From the NCBI RefSeq assembly GCF_009668025.1, contig NZ_WJXZ01000009.1:434001-498000 (forward strand): DNA of 64,000 nucleotides. Reading direction: 5' to 3'. Source of the stretch: Larkinella terrae. Lineage in GTDB: Bacteria; Bacteroidota; Bacteroidia; Cytophagales; Spirosomataceae. The stretch's first letter is position 1. Every line of letters begins with the position of its first letter. This document shows, in pieces, positions 26,988 through 35,604 of this stretch. Both the position numbers and the translations under genes were made by a program. The notes below the pieces were generated by a model, which saw only the letters and a list, made by a program, of their open reading frames with translations, was not told the DNA's origin and ran no database searches.

Positions 26988-27684
26988 TGATGAAGCCCCG
27001 GCCAGGGCGCTCCTCATCCAGCACCTTTCAACGCTGAGCGGTTTTACAGTTTTAGCCGCCCTGGACAACGCGGTCGACGCGTTCACCTTTTTGCAGACAC
27101 ACCCGGTTGACCTGGCTTTCCTGGATATTCAGCTACCCAAACTGTCCGGGCTTGATTTGATACGTTCCTTGAAGACCCGCCCGAAAATCATTCTAACGAC
27201 GGCCTACCGCGAGTACGCGGCCACCGCCTTTGACCTGGATGTTTTAGATTACCTGGTGAAACCGATCACCCAGGAACGATTCATGCGGGCCGTTTCCAAG
27301 TATATGCAGCTTCAAAATATCCCGGATATTCCTGTCCAGATTGCCAGCCGTTATGAGGAGACATATATGTTTTTTAAGGTTGGCCGCGATCAAACAAAAA
27401 TTTTCCTGAAGGACATCATTTTTATGGAAGGGTTTGCCGATTACATCAAGGTGCATACGAAAGACAAGGCGTACATAGCGTCCGAAAAATTAGGGTATAT
27501 GGAGGAGAAACTGCCTGAGGACAAGTTCATTCGGGTGCATAAATCATTTATCATTGCCTGGGATAAACTCATCAGTTACAACGCGGATCAGGTAAATCTC
27601 GTTAACCAAACTCTTCCGCTGGGCCGCTTATACAAAGGTGCATTTTTCCGAAAGATCCAGAGTGGCCATATACGTCTGTCTTAG
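26965..27684 (+). CDS. LytTR-family response regulator
   Basis: A 239-residue regulator with an N-terminal receiver domain (about 1-115; phospho-acceptor Asp54 in LAFLDIQLPK, conserved Lys in DYLVKPI) and a C-terminal LytTR DNA-binding domain (about 140-235, with FMEGFADYIKVHTKDKAY and FIRVHKSFIIAWDKL). It is the partner of the overlapping LytS-like kinase. LytTR regulators typically bind pairs of short direct repeats ahead of target promoters; targets are not evident. The DUF4377 and outer-membrane genes downstream could be co-regulated, but this is conjecture. Confidence 0.93.
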   Translation: MTNCLIVDDEAPARALLIQHLSTLSGFTVLAALDNAVDAFTFLQTHPVDLAFLDIQLPKLSGLDLIRSLKTRPKIILTTAYREYAATAFDLDVLDYLVKPITQERFMRAVSKYMQLQNIPDIPVQIASRYEETYMFFKVGRDQTKIFLKDIIFMEGFADYIKVHTKDKAYIASEKLGYMEEKLPEDKFIRVHKSFIIAWDKLISYNADQVNLVNQTLPLGRLYKGAFFRKIQSGHIRLS

Positions 27685-27838
27685 CACTTTCTGCATTCCG
27701 TTTGCTGGTCGATGAACTGCCGAATTGGCGAAATCGGTAGTGGCTTCCCGTTTTAGATTAATTAACTTATTTAAACCGGTTTTGCCAACGAATTGCGTTA
27801 GTTTGGGGTCGTCAGAAAAAGCAAGCTACCTCCCACTG

Positions 27839-28168
27839 ATGAAAAACATGGTTCGTCTCTATTCGCTCGTTCTGATTACGCTTTTTTCAGCTTGTTCCAA
27901 AGACAGTCTGAAACCGGATTTTATTACCATGCAGGTGGCTGACCATCAGCAGGATTGCGTTGGCGTTGGCCCTCAAAAATGTTTATTGGTAAAAATTGAC
28001 GGGGAAGCGAACTGGACCTATTTTTACTCCGGAATTGAGGGATTTACGTACAAAAGCGGTTTTGAATACAAACTCAGTGTCAAACGCGAGCAGATCAAAA
28101 ATCCGCCCCAGGACGGGTCCAGCCTTCGTTACACGCTGGTGAGGGTCATTGAAAAGATCAAAACCTAA
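27839..28168 (+). CDS. DUF4377 domain lipoprotein
   Basis: A 109-residue lipoprotein. The ATG at 27839 (MKNMVRLYSLVLITLFSAC) gives a lipobox with Cys19; upstream in-frame codons to 27725 lack signal character. The mature chain has the DUF4377 pattern: ITMQVADHQQDCVGVGPQKC, LLVKIDGEANWTYFYSGIEGF and a YKLSVKREQIKNPPQDGSS strand. The family occurs in META/HslJ-like contexts and has no proven function. It ends 9 bases before the outer-membrane protein gene, suggesting one transcript. Confidence 0.82.
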   Translation: MKNMVRLYSLVLITLFSACSKDSLKPDFITMQVADHQQDCVGVGPQKCLLVKIDGEANWTYFYSGIEGFTYKSGFEYKLSVKREQIKNPPQDGSSLRYTLVRVIEKIKT

Positions 28169-28177
28169 ACAGCTTTT

Positions 28178-28834
28178 ATGATGAAAACCGCTACCGTTGT
28201 AGCTCTTTTGCTTTTCGGCACACTGGTCGCGAACGCCCAACGCTGGCAGGGGCAGGTCGGCACCAACCTGGCGACATGGCCAGGCCGCTCGCTGGAACTC
28301 ACGAGTGCCTGGAGCCCCAATTTGAATCGCTGGGCGCTGACCTTCCACGCGGGTTATTCCTACAAAAACGCCTGGAGTGCCATGCCTTCCGGTTTAATGT
28401 GCGACTGCGGAATAGAAGACCTGAAGACATCGGGGGCGTTTTTCAAAGCCGGTTACCGGTTTGACCCGATTCGCCAGTCCGGGCGAGCCACCAAGGTTGG
28501 TTTCCCGATTGGCGTCAACCTCATCGGCTCGCAGTATCGGCAGGAAGGAACCATCGAGTCGTTTCCGAGTGGCACTTCGATTTATCGATCCGAATCGGTT
28601 AGCGGTTTTCTGATGGGCCTCGGGCTGACTGCCGCCATGAATATCCGGTTTTCGGACCGCTGGAACCTCGATCTGGGCATCCAGAAATTCTTCGCTTTTC
28701 GGAATCGAACCGATTATTTTCTTTTCAAATCCTTCAGGTCGCACCAACCAGGTGTCGGTTTGCTAAACTCGAAAAATTCCTGGCCCGGTTTGCAGGGAAT
28801 TGTCGGGCTGAATTACCGGCTGGGGCGGTTGTAG
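28178..28834 (+). CDS. Outer-membrane beta-barrel-like protein
   Basis: A 218-residue exported protein with signal peptide MMKTATVVALLLFGTLVANA. The mature chain alternates polar and hydrophobic residues in strand-like segments (LTFHAGYSYKNAW, GAFFKAGYRFDP, FLMGLGLTAAMNIRFSDRW) and ends GLQGIVGLNYRLGRL, the usual terminal strand pattern of small Bacteroidetes outer-membrane barrels. A CDCG motif near 74 is unusual for a barrel. Function is not predictable. It follows the DUF4377 lipoprotein by 9 bases. Confidence 0.72.
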   Translation: MMKTATVVALLLFGTLVANAQRWQGQVGTNLATWPGRSLELTSAWSPNLNRWALTFHAGYSYKNAWSAMPSGLMCDCGIEDLKTSGAFFKAGYRFDPIRQSGRATKVGFPIGVNLIGSQYRQEGTIESFPSGTSIYRSESVSGFLMGLGLTAAMNIRFSDRWNLDLGIQKFFAFRNRTDYFLFKSFRSHQPGVGLLNSKNSWPGLQGIVGLNYRLGRL

Positions 28835-28866
28835 AGACAAATGACTGGTTTTCTGTGTTGTTAAGC

Positions 28867-28874
28867 TATCTTTG
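28867..28874 (+). promoter_or_regulatory. Candidate -7 box for the toxin-antitoxin operon
   Basis: TATCTTTG matches the Bacteroidetes -7 consensus TAnnTTTG exactly and lies 20 bases before the antitoxin ATG. No TTG is seen at the ideal -33 distance, only T-rich sequence, so the promoter is likely but not certain. Confidence 0.45.
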
Positions 28875-28894
28875 TTTAAAATCAGCCATTCGGT

Positions 28895-29095
28895 ATGAAA
28901 ACGACTATTGAGTTAAACGACAAGCTGGTGCAGGAAACTATGCAACTCAGCCACATTCATACCCCCGAAGATTTGATCCGTACAGCTTTGTATGAATTCC
29001 TGCGAAAATTAAAAAAACGCGAATTAGCGGGCATGCGCGGAGCCATACAATGGGAAGGCAATTTAGATCAGATGCGCACCTCCGTTGATGAATGA
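28895..29095 (+). CDS. VapB-like antitoxin (DUF2191/ribbon-helix-helix type)
   Basis: A 66-residue antitoxin. The N-terminus KTTIELNDKLVQETMQLS followed by TPEDLIRTALYEFLRKL is the standard VapB_antitoxin/DUF2191 pattern: a DNA-binding strand-helix-helix unit, then a toxin-wrapping tail (GMRGAIQWEGNLDQMR). It overlaps the PIN toxin gene by 11 bases, which ties their translation. By family knowledge it neutralises the toxin and represses its own promoter. Confidence 0.88.
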   Translation: MKTTIELNDKLVQETMQLSHIHTPEDLIRTALYEFLRKLKKRELAGMRGAIQWEGNLDQMRTSVDE

Positions 29096-29507
29096 TTTGC
29101 TGTTCGATAGTTCGGTGTGGATTGATTATTTCAGAAAAATCGAAAGTCCGCAAACGGACCTGCTGCATACCGCCCTCCTTTCGGATTGGACGGTTTGGCA
29201 TTGTCCAACCATTCGGCAAGAAGTTTTGCAAGGTGTAAAGCTTCCTGAAGAATTATCCCGTGTTCAGGATAATTTCGATTTTTTGGAACGATTGGAAGTT
29301 GATCCTTATTTAATGGCCGATAAAGCTGCCCGAATATATCGGTTTCTCCGCAAACAAGGCGTAACCATTCGTAAACCAAATGATTGCCTGATTGCTGCCT
29401 ACGCCATTCAATTCAATCTCAAAGTAGTTCATAGCGACGTCGATTTTGACCGGATAGCGCAGTATTCGTTGGATCAGGATGGGATTTTGCAGATCTGGTC
29501 TGAATAG
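29085..29507 (+). CDS. VapC-like PIN domain toxin
   Basis: A 140-residue PIN-domain ribonuclease. The acidic metal-binding set is visible: Asp7 in LLFDSSVWIDYF, Glu in TIRQEVLQG near 46, Asp in KPNDCLIAAYAI near 102 and Asp residues in HSDVDFDRI near 121. VapC toxins cut tRNA or rRNA when the antitoxin is degraded. It is the second gene of a two-gene operon with an 11-base overlap. The length and motifs are complete, so the toxin looks functional. Confidence 0.9.
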   Translation: MMNDLLFDSSVWIDYFRKIESPQTDLLHTALLSDWTVWHCPTIRQEVLQGVKLPEELSRVQDNFDFLERLEVDPYLMADKAARIYRFLRKQGVTIRKPNDCLIAAYAIQFNLKVVHSDVDFDRIAQYSLDQDGILQIWSE

Positions 29508-29571
29508 TTACCACCCCGTTTTTTTATTTCGTCATCCTGTCCCAACTTGCCGCCCTTAATTCCATTTATTC

Positions 29572-30654
29572 ATGTCAACTTCAAATTCAACGGTGCGGGT
29601 GCTTGTGATCGGCTGCGGCAACATGGGCGCATCGCACGCGATAGCGTATTCAACCCTCGACGGTTTTGAAATCTGCGGCATTGTTTCGACCGGGAAAAGC
29701 AAGGAAGTGCTAAACGAGCGGCTCGGCGGTGGTTATCCCCTGTTCTCCGACGTCGCTCAGGCATTGGCTGAAACGAAACCCGACGCGGTTTGTATCTCCA
29801 CCTACCCCGACACGCACGAAGCCTTCGCTATTCTGGCCCTCGAACACGGCTGCCATGTATTCATCGAAAAACCGCTCGCCGACACCGTCGAAGGTTCCGA
29901 GCGCGTAGTGGCTGCGGCTGAAAAAGCCGGTAAAAAAGTTGTTGTCGGGTATATTCTGCGCCAGCACCCTTCCTGGGAGAAGTTTATCGAAGTAGCTCAG
30001 GAAATGGGAAAACCGCTCGTGATGCGCATGAATCTCAACCAGCAAAGCCACGGCGGGATGTGGACCGTTCACCGGAATCTGATGAAAAGCCTGAGTCCGA
30101 TCGTGGATTGCGGAGTGCATTACATCGACGTCATGTGCCAGATGACCCGCTCAAAACCGCTGCAGGTCAACGCCATTGGCGCCCGGCTGACGGAGGAAAT
30201 TCCGACCGGGAACTACAATTATGGCCAGCTCCAGATCCGGTTTGAAGACGGGTCGGTGGGTTGGTACGAAGCCGGTTGGGGACCGATGATGAGCGAAACC
30301 GCCTTTTTTGTCAAAGATGTGATCGGTCCAAAGGGCTGCGTTTCCATCGTGGCCAAAAACGCCGGAGCTGCCGGAAAATCCGATAACGTGGATTCGCACA
30401 CCAAGACCGAATCGCTGCGCGTCCACTACGCACCCCTCGACCAGAACGATCAGTTTGTGAGGGAGGACACCTGGATCGATATGCAGGACGAACCGGATCA
30501 CCAGGAACTTTGTAATCGCGAACAGCGGTATTTCCTGAAAGCCATTCGGGAGAACATCGACCTGAGCGACCATTTGCAGGACGCGGTCAACAGCCTACGC
30601 ATCGCTTTTGCCTGCGACGAATCCGTGCGAACCGGGCAGCCCGTGATGCTCTAA
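29572..30654 (+). CDS. Gfo/Idh/MocA family oxidoreductase, cytosolic
   Basis: A 360-residue NAD(P)-dependent dehydrogenase without a signal peptide. The Rossmann motif VLVIGCGNMGASHAIAYS (about 10-27) and the FIEKPLAD block near 99-106 (EK pair with catalytic lysine) are intact; the C-terminal alpha/beta domain includes DCGVHYIDVMCQM with a conserved histidine. It probably oxidises or reduces a sugar or cyclitol. It starts a plus-strand run with a thioredoxin-like gene, the frameshifted gene and a propeller-like gene, but a hairpin follows it at 30660-30696. It differs from the Tat-exported family member at 14472. Confidence 0.9.
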   Translation: MSTSNSTVRVLVIGCGNMGASHAIAYSTLDGFEICGIVSTGKSKEVLNERLGGGYPLFSDVAQALAETKPDAVCISTYPDTHEAFAILALEHGCHVFIEKPLADTVEGSERVVAAAEKAGKKVVVGYILRQHPSWEKFIEVAQEMGKPLVMRMNLNQQSHGGMWTVHRNLMKSLSPIVDCGVHYIDVMCQMTRSKPLQVNAIGARLTEEIPTGNYNYGQLQIRFEDGSVGWYEAGWGPMMSETAFFVKDVIGPKGCVSIVAKNAGAAGKSDNVDSHTKTESLRVHYAPLDQNDQFVREDTWIDMQDEPDHQELCNREQRYFLKAIRENIDLSDHLQDAVNSLRIAFACDESVRTGQPVML

Positions 30655-30659
30655 AATTC

Positions 30660-30696
30660 GCTGGTCGTGGTTCCAATGGATTGAATCACGACCAGC
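30660..30696 (+). terminator. Hairpin after the Gfo/Idh/MocA gene
   Basis: Perfect 10-base inverted repeat (GCTGGTCGTG with CACGACCAGC) around a 17-base loop starts six bases after the stop codon. There is no T run, so it may be a weak terminator or an mRNA-end stabiliser ahead of the thioredoxin-like gene. Confidence 0.5.
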
Positions 30697-30710
30697 TAAA
30701 TTCCATTGTC

Positions 30711-31217
30711 ATGAAAAAGCTTCTTTTCATCAACCTGCTATTTATCTTTCTGGTAACCAGCGCGAAAGCTCAGGAAACCGCCAAACCGCACCTTTACGAC
30801 CCGAAAGCGGATGCACAGCAGGACATCAAAAATGCCGTTGCCACAGCCGCAAAGGAAGGCAAACATGTTTTGCTGCAAATTGGTGGTAACTGGTGCGTCT
30901 GGTGCATTCGGTTTCACAATCTGACCCAGAGTGACACGACGTTGCGCCGGTTGCTCGCCGAAAATTATGTGGTCCTGCGGGTGAATTACAGCCCCGAAAA
31001 CAAAAACGAAGCGGTGCTGGCCCAACTGGATTATCCGCAGCGGTTTGGATTTCCGGTTTTCGTAGTTCTGGACGGAAAAGGAAAACGGCTGCACACCCAG
31101 AACTCTGGTTATCTGGAGGAAGGCAAAGGTCACAGCCCGAAAGTAGTAGCCGGTTTTCTGAACGACTGGTCGCCCAAAGCGCTCGATCCGGCTTCGTATG
31201 CTCCGAAAAAAAAGTAA
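30711..31217 (+). CDS. Secreted thioredoxin-like protein
   Basis: A 168-residue exported protein; the ATG at 30711 gives a signal peptide (MKKLLFINLLFIFLVTSAKAQ). The thioredoxin fold follows, with the redox motif WCVWC (Cys62, Cys65) in LLQIGGNWCVWCIRFH, and the cis-Pro region RFGFPVFVVLDGKG. It belongs to the thioredoxin_7/DUF255-like group. It should act in the periplasm as a disulphide reductase or isomerase. It lies between a dehydrogenase gene and a frameshifted secreted-protein gene on the same strand. Confidence 0.87.
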   Translation: MKKLLFINLLFIFLVTSAKAQETAKPHLYDPKADAQQDIKNAVATAAKEGKHVLLQIGGNWCVWCIRFHNLTQSDTTLRRLLAENYVVLRVNYSPENKNEAVLAQLDYPQRFGFPVFVVLDGKGKRLHTQNSGYLEEGKGHSPKVVAGFLNDWSPKALDPASYAPKKK

Positions 31218-31225
31218 ATAATCGA

Positions 31226-31233
31226 TATTTTTG
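31226..31233 (+). promoter_or_regulatory. Candidate -7 box
   Basis: TATTTTTG fits TAnnTTTG and lies 61 bases before the ATG at 31295. No clear -33 TTG is present, so this is a weak candidate for an internal promoter in the plus-strand run. Confidence 0.3.
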
Positions 31234-31294
31234 TCTGGCAGTTAAATTTCCCAGAAACCGCTCCCGATTCGAAATCAACGAAAGCCGGATTGTT

Positions 31295-32692
31295 ATGAAA
31301 ACCACCGTTTTTCTTGCCCTGATGCTGCTTCCGGTCCTTCCATCCCTGGCCCAGCTATCGGCGGAACAACGCATGCAGGACAGTGTTGTTGGCTGGTGGA
31401 GCAATCCCCGGTACGATAAATTAAAGCCCGCTACCGATGCGCTGGGGAAACGGAAAACCGAAAATCTCAACCGGTTTGTCGAGTGGATGAAAAAAAGTTA
31501 CACGCCCGTTGCCGGACTGGGAACATCGAGTCGATACATCGGTAAAAACGGTTACGGAGTCAGTTTTCTGGTCTGGAACGTCAGCCATGACAAACGGTGG
31601 CTGGACGAAAAGGGACACTTTCGCCCGATTCCGGAAGAAAACACACCGTTTTGGGTAGCAACCAATATGGTATTTGGCGCTTTTACCATCGAATTCATCC
31701 AGAAAAGCGGCAAAAACATGTTTACCATGCAGCCCGATGGTTACGCCAAAGGCGACTGGGTGGTGAAAAAACGCAAGGGTACCGACCCACGCATTCATCC
31801 GAACGCGCATAATTACATTACCTGGCTGAACGAATGGAATACGGTTTACCTGGCCCCCGGTAACAAAATGCCTCTCGTGGCCGTCACCAAAGGCGAATTG
31901 CTACAGGCGGCTGAGGATGCGCTTGAAAGCGTAGCCGCCGAAGAAAAAAAGACGATCGCAAGCCAGTGGCCCAATAATCTGAAAGCGCAGGAAGAGGCTT
32001 TTGAATCGCGCAAAAAAAACATTGACAGCTACCGGGTCAAAATTCAGGCATTGCGCGATAAACACCGGGCGACGCTGAACGAACCCGCCGTGGTCCGGGA
32101 CATGCAGGTGAGTATGTACAGCTTCGGAACGGACCCGGATATTTTTACGCCCGATAAACTCCAGTTAGAACAGAAGCACTACTACCCGGTTTATAAAATT
32201 GACCCCACCCTCGAAAGCAGGTTGGGCGACGAAAAACCGCTCTGGGTAGCCATTGCCTTTCCGCCCGAGACCAAAGAAGATGGCAACCAGCTCTACGAAA
32301 TGTACACCGCACTGTCGCAAAATTTCAATTACGAATACGTCTACAACTATTTCTTCGATCCCGAGAAAGTAAAGGGGAAACCGTATGTTCCGGCCAATGA
32401 AGAACAGCTGAAAGCCCGACTGAACGCATTCCGGGAACGGGGCAAAGCCGCCATTCAACCGGTTTCTAACGCATCCAAACTAACTGGAAATCAGGTCTTC
32501 TTCGATGATTTTTCGGCCGGGGCCGCGGGCGGAGATCCGGTCAACTGGTTTTTCCGCAAGCAGTCGGCCCACGCCGTTCTCACCAAAATCCCCGGACAGT
32601 CGGGGAATTGGTTGCAACTGGGGTATTTCAACCCCATCTGGCCGACCCCTGATGCCCTACCCGCTGCCGCCCAACTTTATGCTGGAATTTGA
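31295..32692 (+). CDS. Secreted protein, 5' part of a frameshifted gene
   Basis: A 465-codon frame with signal peptide MKTTVFLALMLLPVLPSLAQ. The first 380 residues form an unrecognised exported region with charged, coiled stretches (AAEDALESVAAEEKKTIA). From about residue 405 (FFDDFSAGAAGGDPVNWFF) a concanavalin-like/DUF1080-type beta-sandwich begins, but the frame stops in its middle. The second half of that domain continues in the +1 frame (to 33194). The last real residues are about YFNPIWPT; the tail after that is out of frame. One shift near the CCCC run at 32646-32649 would restore a protein of about 632 residues. Function unknown. Confidence 0.7.
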   Translation: MKTTVFLALMLLPVLPSLAQLSAEQRMQDSVVGWWSNPRYDKLKPATDALGKRKTENLNRFVEWMKKSYTPVAGLGTSSRYIGKNGYGVSFLVWNVSHDKRWLDEKGHFRPIPEENTPFWVATNMVFGAFTIEFIQKSGKNMFTMQPDGYAKGDWVVKKRKGTDPRIHPNAHNYITWLNEWNTVYLAPGNKMPLVAVTKGELLQAAEDALESVAAEEKKTIASQWPNNLKAQEEAFESRKKNIDSYRVKIQALRDKHRATLNEPAVVRDMQVSMYSFGTDPDIFTPDKLQLEQKHYYPVYKIDPTLESRLGDEKPLWVAIAFPPETKEDGNQLYEMYTALSQNFNYEYVYNYFFDPEKVKGKPYVPANEEQLKARLNAFRERGKAAIQPVSNASKLTGNQVFFDDFSAGAAGGDPVNWFFRKQSAHAVLTKIPGQSGNWLQLGYFNPIWPTPDALPAAAQLYAGI

Positions 32693-33194
32693 CCTGGCGA
32701 CGGACGGGAATTTCACCCACATGACCGGCGGTTCAGCCATGCTGACGCTCAACTCTCGGAAAATGCTGACGCGGGGCGCCGAAAACACCAGTGGTCCCGG
32801 TGCCGTTGTCACGATCAATCTGATATCGGGCAATGAAGCGAATTATGCGAGCAATTACCGGGGCCTCATCGATATTGACCTCAATACCAGCCCTTCGCAG
32901 AACGTGCAAAACTTCAACGAAGGCGCGGTGAGTGATATTCCACTGAAGGAATTTACCAACAACAAGACCAAAATTCACGTAGGAGTAAAAGTCCTCAACA
33001 ATACCATTTCCGTATTCATCAACGGCCAGCAAAAATCCACCAGCACCGACTGGAAGCTCAAGTACGGCGCACCCTGTGTTACCTGCGGTTTTCCCGAAAA
33101 TACCCGCATCCAGTCCATTAGCTGGAAAGGCACAACCGATAAATCGGATGAGATCAAGGTGTATCTGGGAAATATAAAAATTGAAAAACTCTAA
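32646..33194 (+). pseudogene. 3' part of the same frameshifted gene
   Basis: This frame continues the beta-sandwich domain begun upstream: PLPPNFMLEFDLATDGNF, then SAMLTLNSRKML, FINGQQKSTSTDWKLKYG and a final IKVYLGNIKIEKL strand. It has no start with signal peptide of its own. Together with 31295-32650 it would make one secreted protein of about 632 residues with a C-terminal lectin-like domain. The shift may be a true mutation or a sequence error in the C run at 32646-32649; both halves are otherwise well preserved, pointing to a recent event. Confidence 0.65.
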
Positions 33195-33209
33195 ATTCCA
33201 GCCCGGCTC

Positions 33210-34001
33210 ATGCGGTTTTCTTTTCTGGCATTGGTAACATTCTGGCTGCCTCTTCACACGGTTTTTGCCCAGCGGGCTCAGGAAATCCGGCGGTTTCAGC
33301 TAAAGGAAGTGAAACAGGGCGTCGCGGTTGATGCGACTCATTTTTACGTCATCAATAACCACTCGCTGACGAAACACACCAAAGCCGACGGGAAACAGGT
33401 TGCGGCCTGGAACGACACCACCGGTTTGTTAAAACACATGAACAGTGGCGTGGTGCTCGACCGGAAACTTTACTGCGTGCATTCCAATTACCCGGAGGTG
33501 CCGATGGTGAGCTCCATCGAAATTTTCGATACCGCAACGCTCCAGCACATTGGCACTCACAGCTTTGGGTTATATCCCGGTTCGGCCACCTGGGCGGATT
33601 TTTTCCAGGGCTACTGGTGGGTTGCATTCGCCAATTATTCCGACAAAGCCTCGGCCGAAGGTCGCGATAACCGCTGGACGATGCTGGTGAAGTTTACGAA
33701 AAGCTGGGAGCGGCTGGAATCCTGGCAGTTTCCGGCGAATATTTTACAGGCCTTCGCGCCCAAAAGCACCTCGGGCGGCACCTGGGGAAAAGACGGCTCG
33801 ATCTACTGCACCGGCCACGACAAACCGGAACTGTATGTCCTGCAATTGCCCGATCGCGGGTCTACGCTGAAATACCTGAAAACGATTCCGACCGTCAGCG
33901 AAGGCCAGGCGTTTGCCATCGACCGGAGTGTGAAAGACAAAGTGATCCTTTACGGAATTACCCGGAATGATAATTTTGTAATTGTGTCAGAAATCAAGTA
34001 A
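33210..34001 (+). CDS. Secreted propeller-like protein
   Basis: A 263-residue exported protein with signal peptide MRFSFLALVTFWLPLHTVFAQ. The mature chain has repeating strand units such as VKQGVAVDATHFYVINNHS, VLDRKLYCVHSNYPEVPM, GTWGKDGSIYCTGHDKPELY and AFAIDRSVKDKVILYGI, spaced like blades of a beta-propeller (SMP-30/NHL-like). No catalytic residues are obvious. It begins 15 bases after the frameshifted gene and was probably co-expressed with it. It is followed by a long inverted repeat that likely ends transcription from both sides. Confidence 0.7.
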   Translation: MRFSFLALVTFWLPLHTVFAQRAQEIRRFQLKEVKQGVAVDATHFYVINNHSLTKHTKADGKQVAAWNDTTGLLKHMNSGVVLDRKLYCVHSNYPEVPMVSSIEIFDTATLQHIGTHSFGLYPGSATWADFFQGYWWVAFANYSDKASAEGRDNRWTMLVKFTKSWERLESWQFPANILQAFAPKSTSGGTWGKDGSIYCTGHDKPELYVLQLPDRGSTLKYLKTIPTVSEGQAFAIDRSVKDKVILYGITRNDNFVIVSEIK

Positions 34002-34035
34002 GCAGGAAATGAAATAGGAATGGAAATAAAATATC

Positions 34036-34114
34036 GAATATTGAACACTGAATATCGAATTTCGAAGGTTTACTAAATTTTATTTCGAAATTCGATATTC
34101 AGTATTCGTTATTC
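34036..34114. terminator. Long A/T-rich inverted repeat between convergent genes
   Basis: A perfect 20-base inverted repeat (34047-34066 with 34084-34103) extends with a few mismatches to 31-base arms. It lies exactly between the stop codons of the convergent genes at 34001 and 34123, so a bidirectional terminator role is likely. There is no dedicated T tract. Confidence 0.6.
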
Positions 34115-34122
34115 ATCAATCC

Positions 34123-35352
34123 TTACAACTTAAATATCCCGGTTACATACTTCGCATCCACTTTGGCGGCTTGTTTGGCGGTGGCGGTGGCGATGTCGAT
34201 TTCCCAGATGTAGGTGCCATCGGTGTAGCTGGTGACGGGCAAATAGGCTTTCCCGTTTTCGACCAGGACCGAAAGCATTATACCGCCCTGACCCGCGTGG
34301 GCCGGGATTCCACCCGTGACATCTTTAATGGTCTTGGCGTTCAGGTCGATAATAACCGCGCTCAGATTAACGTCTTCGAAAGCCCACTGCCCTCCTACCG
34401 TCGGAAACCGCCCCATTTCGGCCAGCACCAAGCCGTTGCCGAGGTATTGGCTGAAGTAGATTTTCCGGTTATTCGAAATCTCGTCGAGGTTGAAGAAATA
34501 CGAAGGATCGAAAACCGTTTCACCATTTTTGATCCGTAAAATACCGGCTGGTTTGGTCCGCTGCGAAAAGGTATATCCTGAGGATGAAACCGTATAAATA
34601 TCGCCATTTTCGGTTTTTATAAGTCCGCTGCTGCTGTTCGACGACCCCGCCGGACCGGTCCGAACATCCTTGATCACCTTTTCCAACGCAAATGCCGGAT
34701 AGGTGTAAATGGCTACATAGGCCGTATCCGTGTTGGGTGTCAGCAGGTCGGTGCGGTTCTGGAGGTAATAGGAAACGTAGGCTTTGCCGTCGCGAACCCG
34801 CATACCCGAAGGCCAGACCTGATCATCCTTGTAGAGCGGAGCCAGGGAATTTTTAACCTGAGCAGTCAGCGCGCTGGCGGTAGCGGTGTAAAAAATGGCA
34901 CCCCGGTTTTCGGCCGCCGTTCGCGGAATCTGAACACCGCCGATCGTATTGTCGTCGATGGCCGTCAGAACGTCAAAGTATTTGTCGAAGGTAAAGTTTC
35001 CCTTCTGAACCAGCTTGTTAGACGCATCCAGACCGTACGCAACCGCCGACGGCGAGCCCTGGTTTGTCCCACTCCCACCGATACTAAAAATTGTTTTTCC
35101 CGCCTGAATATACGAGCGGTTGCCCGTTTGTTCGATTCCTTTTCCCGCAACGGAAAGCGTACCGCTCGAAACCGCGGTGGTTTGCAGGAGGTAATCCGTT
35201 GATTTTGTGGCACCCACATCCCGAATGGCGACGACATAACCGCCAACAGTAACCGGTGGATCAGTGGTACCGGGGTCCTTATCCTTGCTGCACGAACTTA
35301 GCGATGCCCAGCAACCGAAAGCTGCAATAACCAGTAGTGATTTGTTGTACAT
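34123..35352 (-). CDS. DUF4374 domain lipoprotein
   Basis: A 409-residue surface or periplasmic lipoprotein. The signal peptide ends in SLSSC with Cys21. The mature chain matches the DUF4374 pattern: VGGYVVAIRDVGATKSTDYLL at the start, then propeller-like blades (SYIQAGKTIFSIGGSG, KLVQKGNFTFDKYFDVLTAI, AYLPVTSYTDGTYIWEID). Family members are often encoded near iron or metal TonB-receptor genes in Bacteroidetes, but here no such neighbour is adjacent. The role is unproven. Single gene, divergent from the lipoprotein at 35605. Confidence 0.87.
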   Translation of the reverse strand: MYNKSLLVIAAFGCWASLSSCSKDKDPGTTDPPVTVGGYVVAIRDVGATKSTDYLLQTTAVSSGTLSVAGKGIEQTGNRSYIQAGKTIFSIGGSGTNQGSPSAVAYGLDASNKLVQKGNFTFDKYFDVLTAIDDNTIGGVQIPRTAAENRGAIFYTATASALTAQVKNSLAPLYKDDQVWPSGMRVRDGKAYVSYYLQNRTDLLTPNTDTAYVAIYTYPAFALEKVIKDVRTGPAGSSNSSSGLIKTENGDIYTVSSSGYTFSQRTKPAGILRIKNGETVFDPSYFFNLDEISNNRKIYFSQYLGNGLVLAEMGRFPTVGGQWAFEDVNLSAVIIDLNAKTIKDVTGGIPAHAGQGGIMLSVLVENGKAYLPVTSYTDGTYIWEIDIATATAKQAAKVDAKYVTGIFKL

Positions 35353-35542
35353 ATTGATACGATTTACAGGTTCTAAGTTACCGATTTAACGGAAGAATGC
35401 ATGAATTTGGCATGGGTAAGATGCCCAATATTGGGTAAACGGTCCTTCACGCTTCGTTGTCACCAGATTTACGCGTTTCCTCAAATCAGGCAGGCATTTG
35501 TACAATTCAGGCATGGCTTCCCGCTGCCCATACCACACCTGG

Positions 35543-35574
35543 TTGAATGATAGACGCCGAAAGAGCTAGTTTTG
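35543..35574 (+). promoter_or_regulatory. Candidate promoter of the lipoprotein gene
   Basis: TTG at 35543-35545 and TAGTTTTG at 35567-35574 fit the Bacteroidetes -33/-7 pattern with 21 bases between. The ATG at 35605 follows about 25 bases after the expected start of transcription. Confidence 0.55.
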
Positions 35575-35604
35575 TTCATCTAAAAACAAACGACAAACAC
35601 GACG

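Noticed and set aside
32640-32692. Programmed frameshifting in the secreted-protein gene
   Set aside because: There is no stop codon at the shift point and no classic slippery site or downstream structure; mutation or sequence error is simpler.
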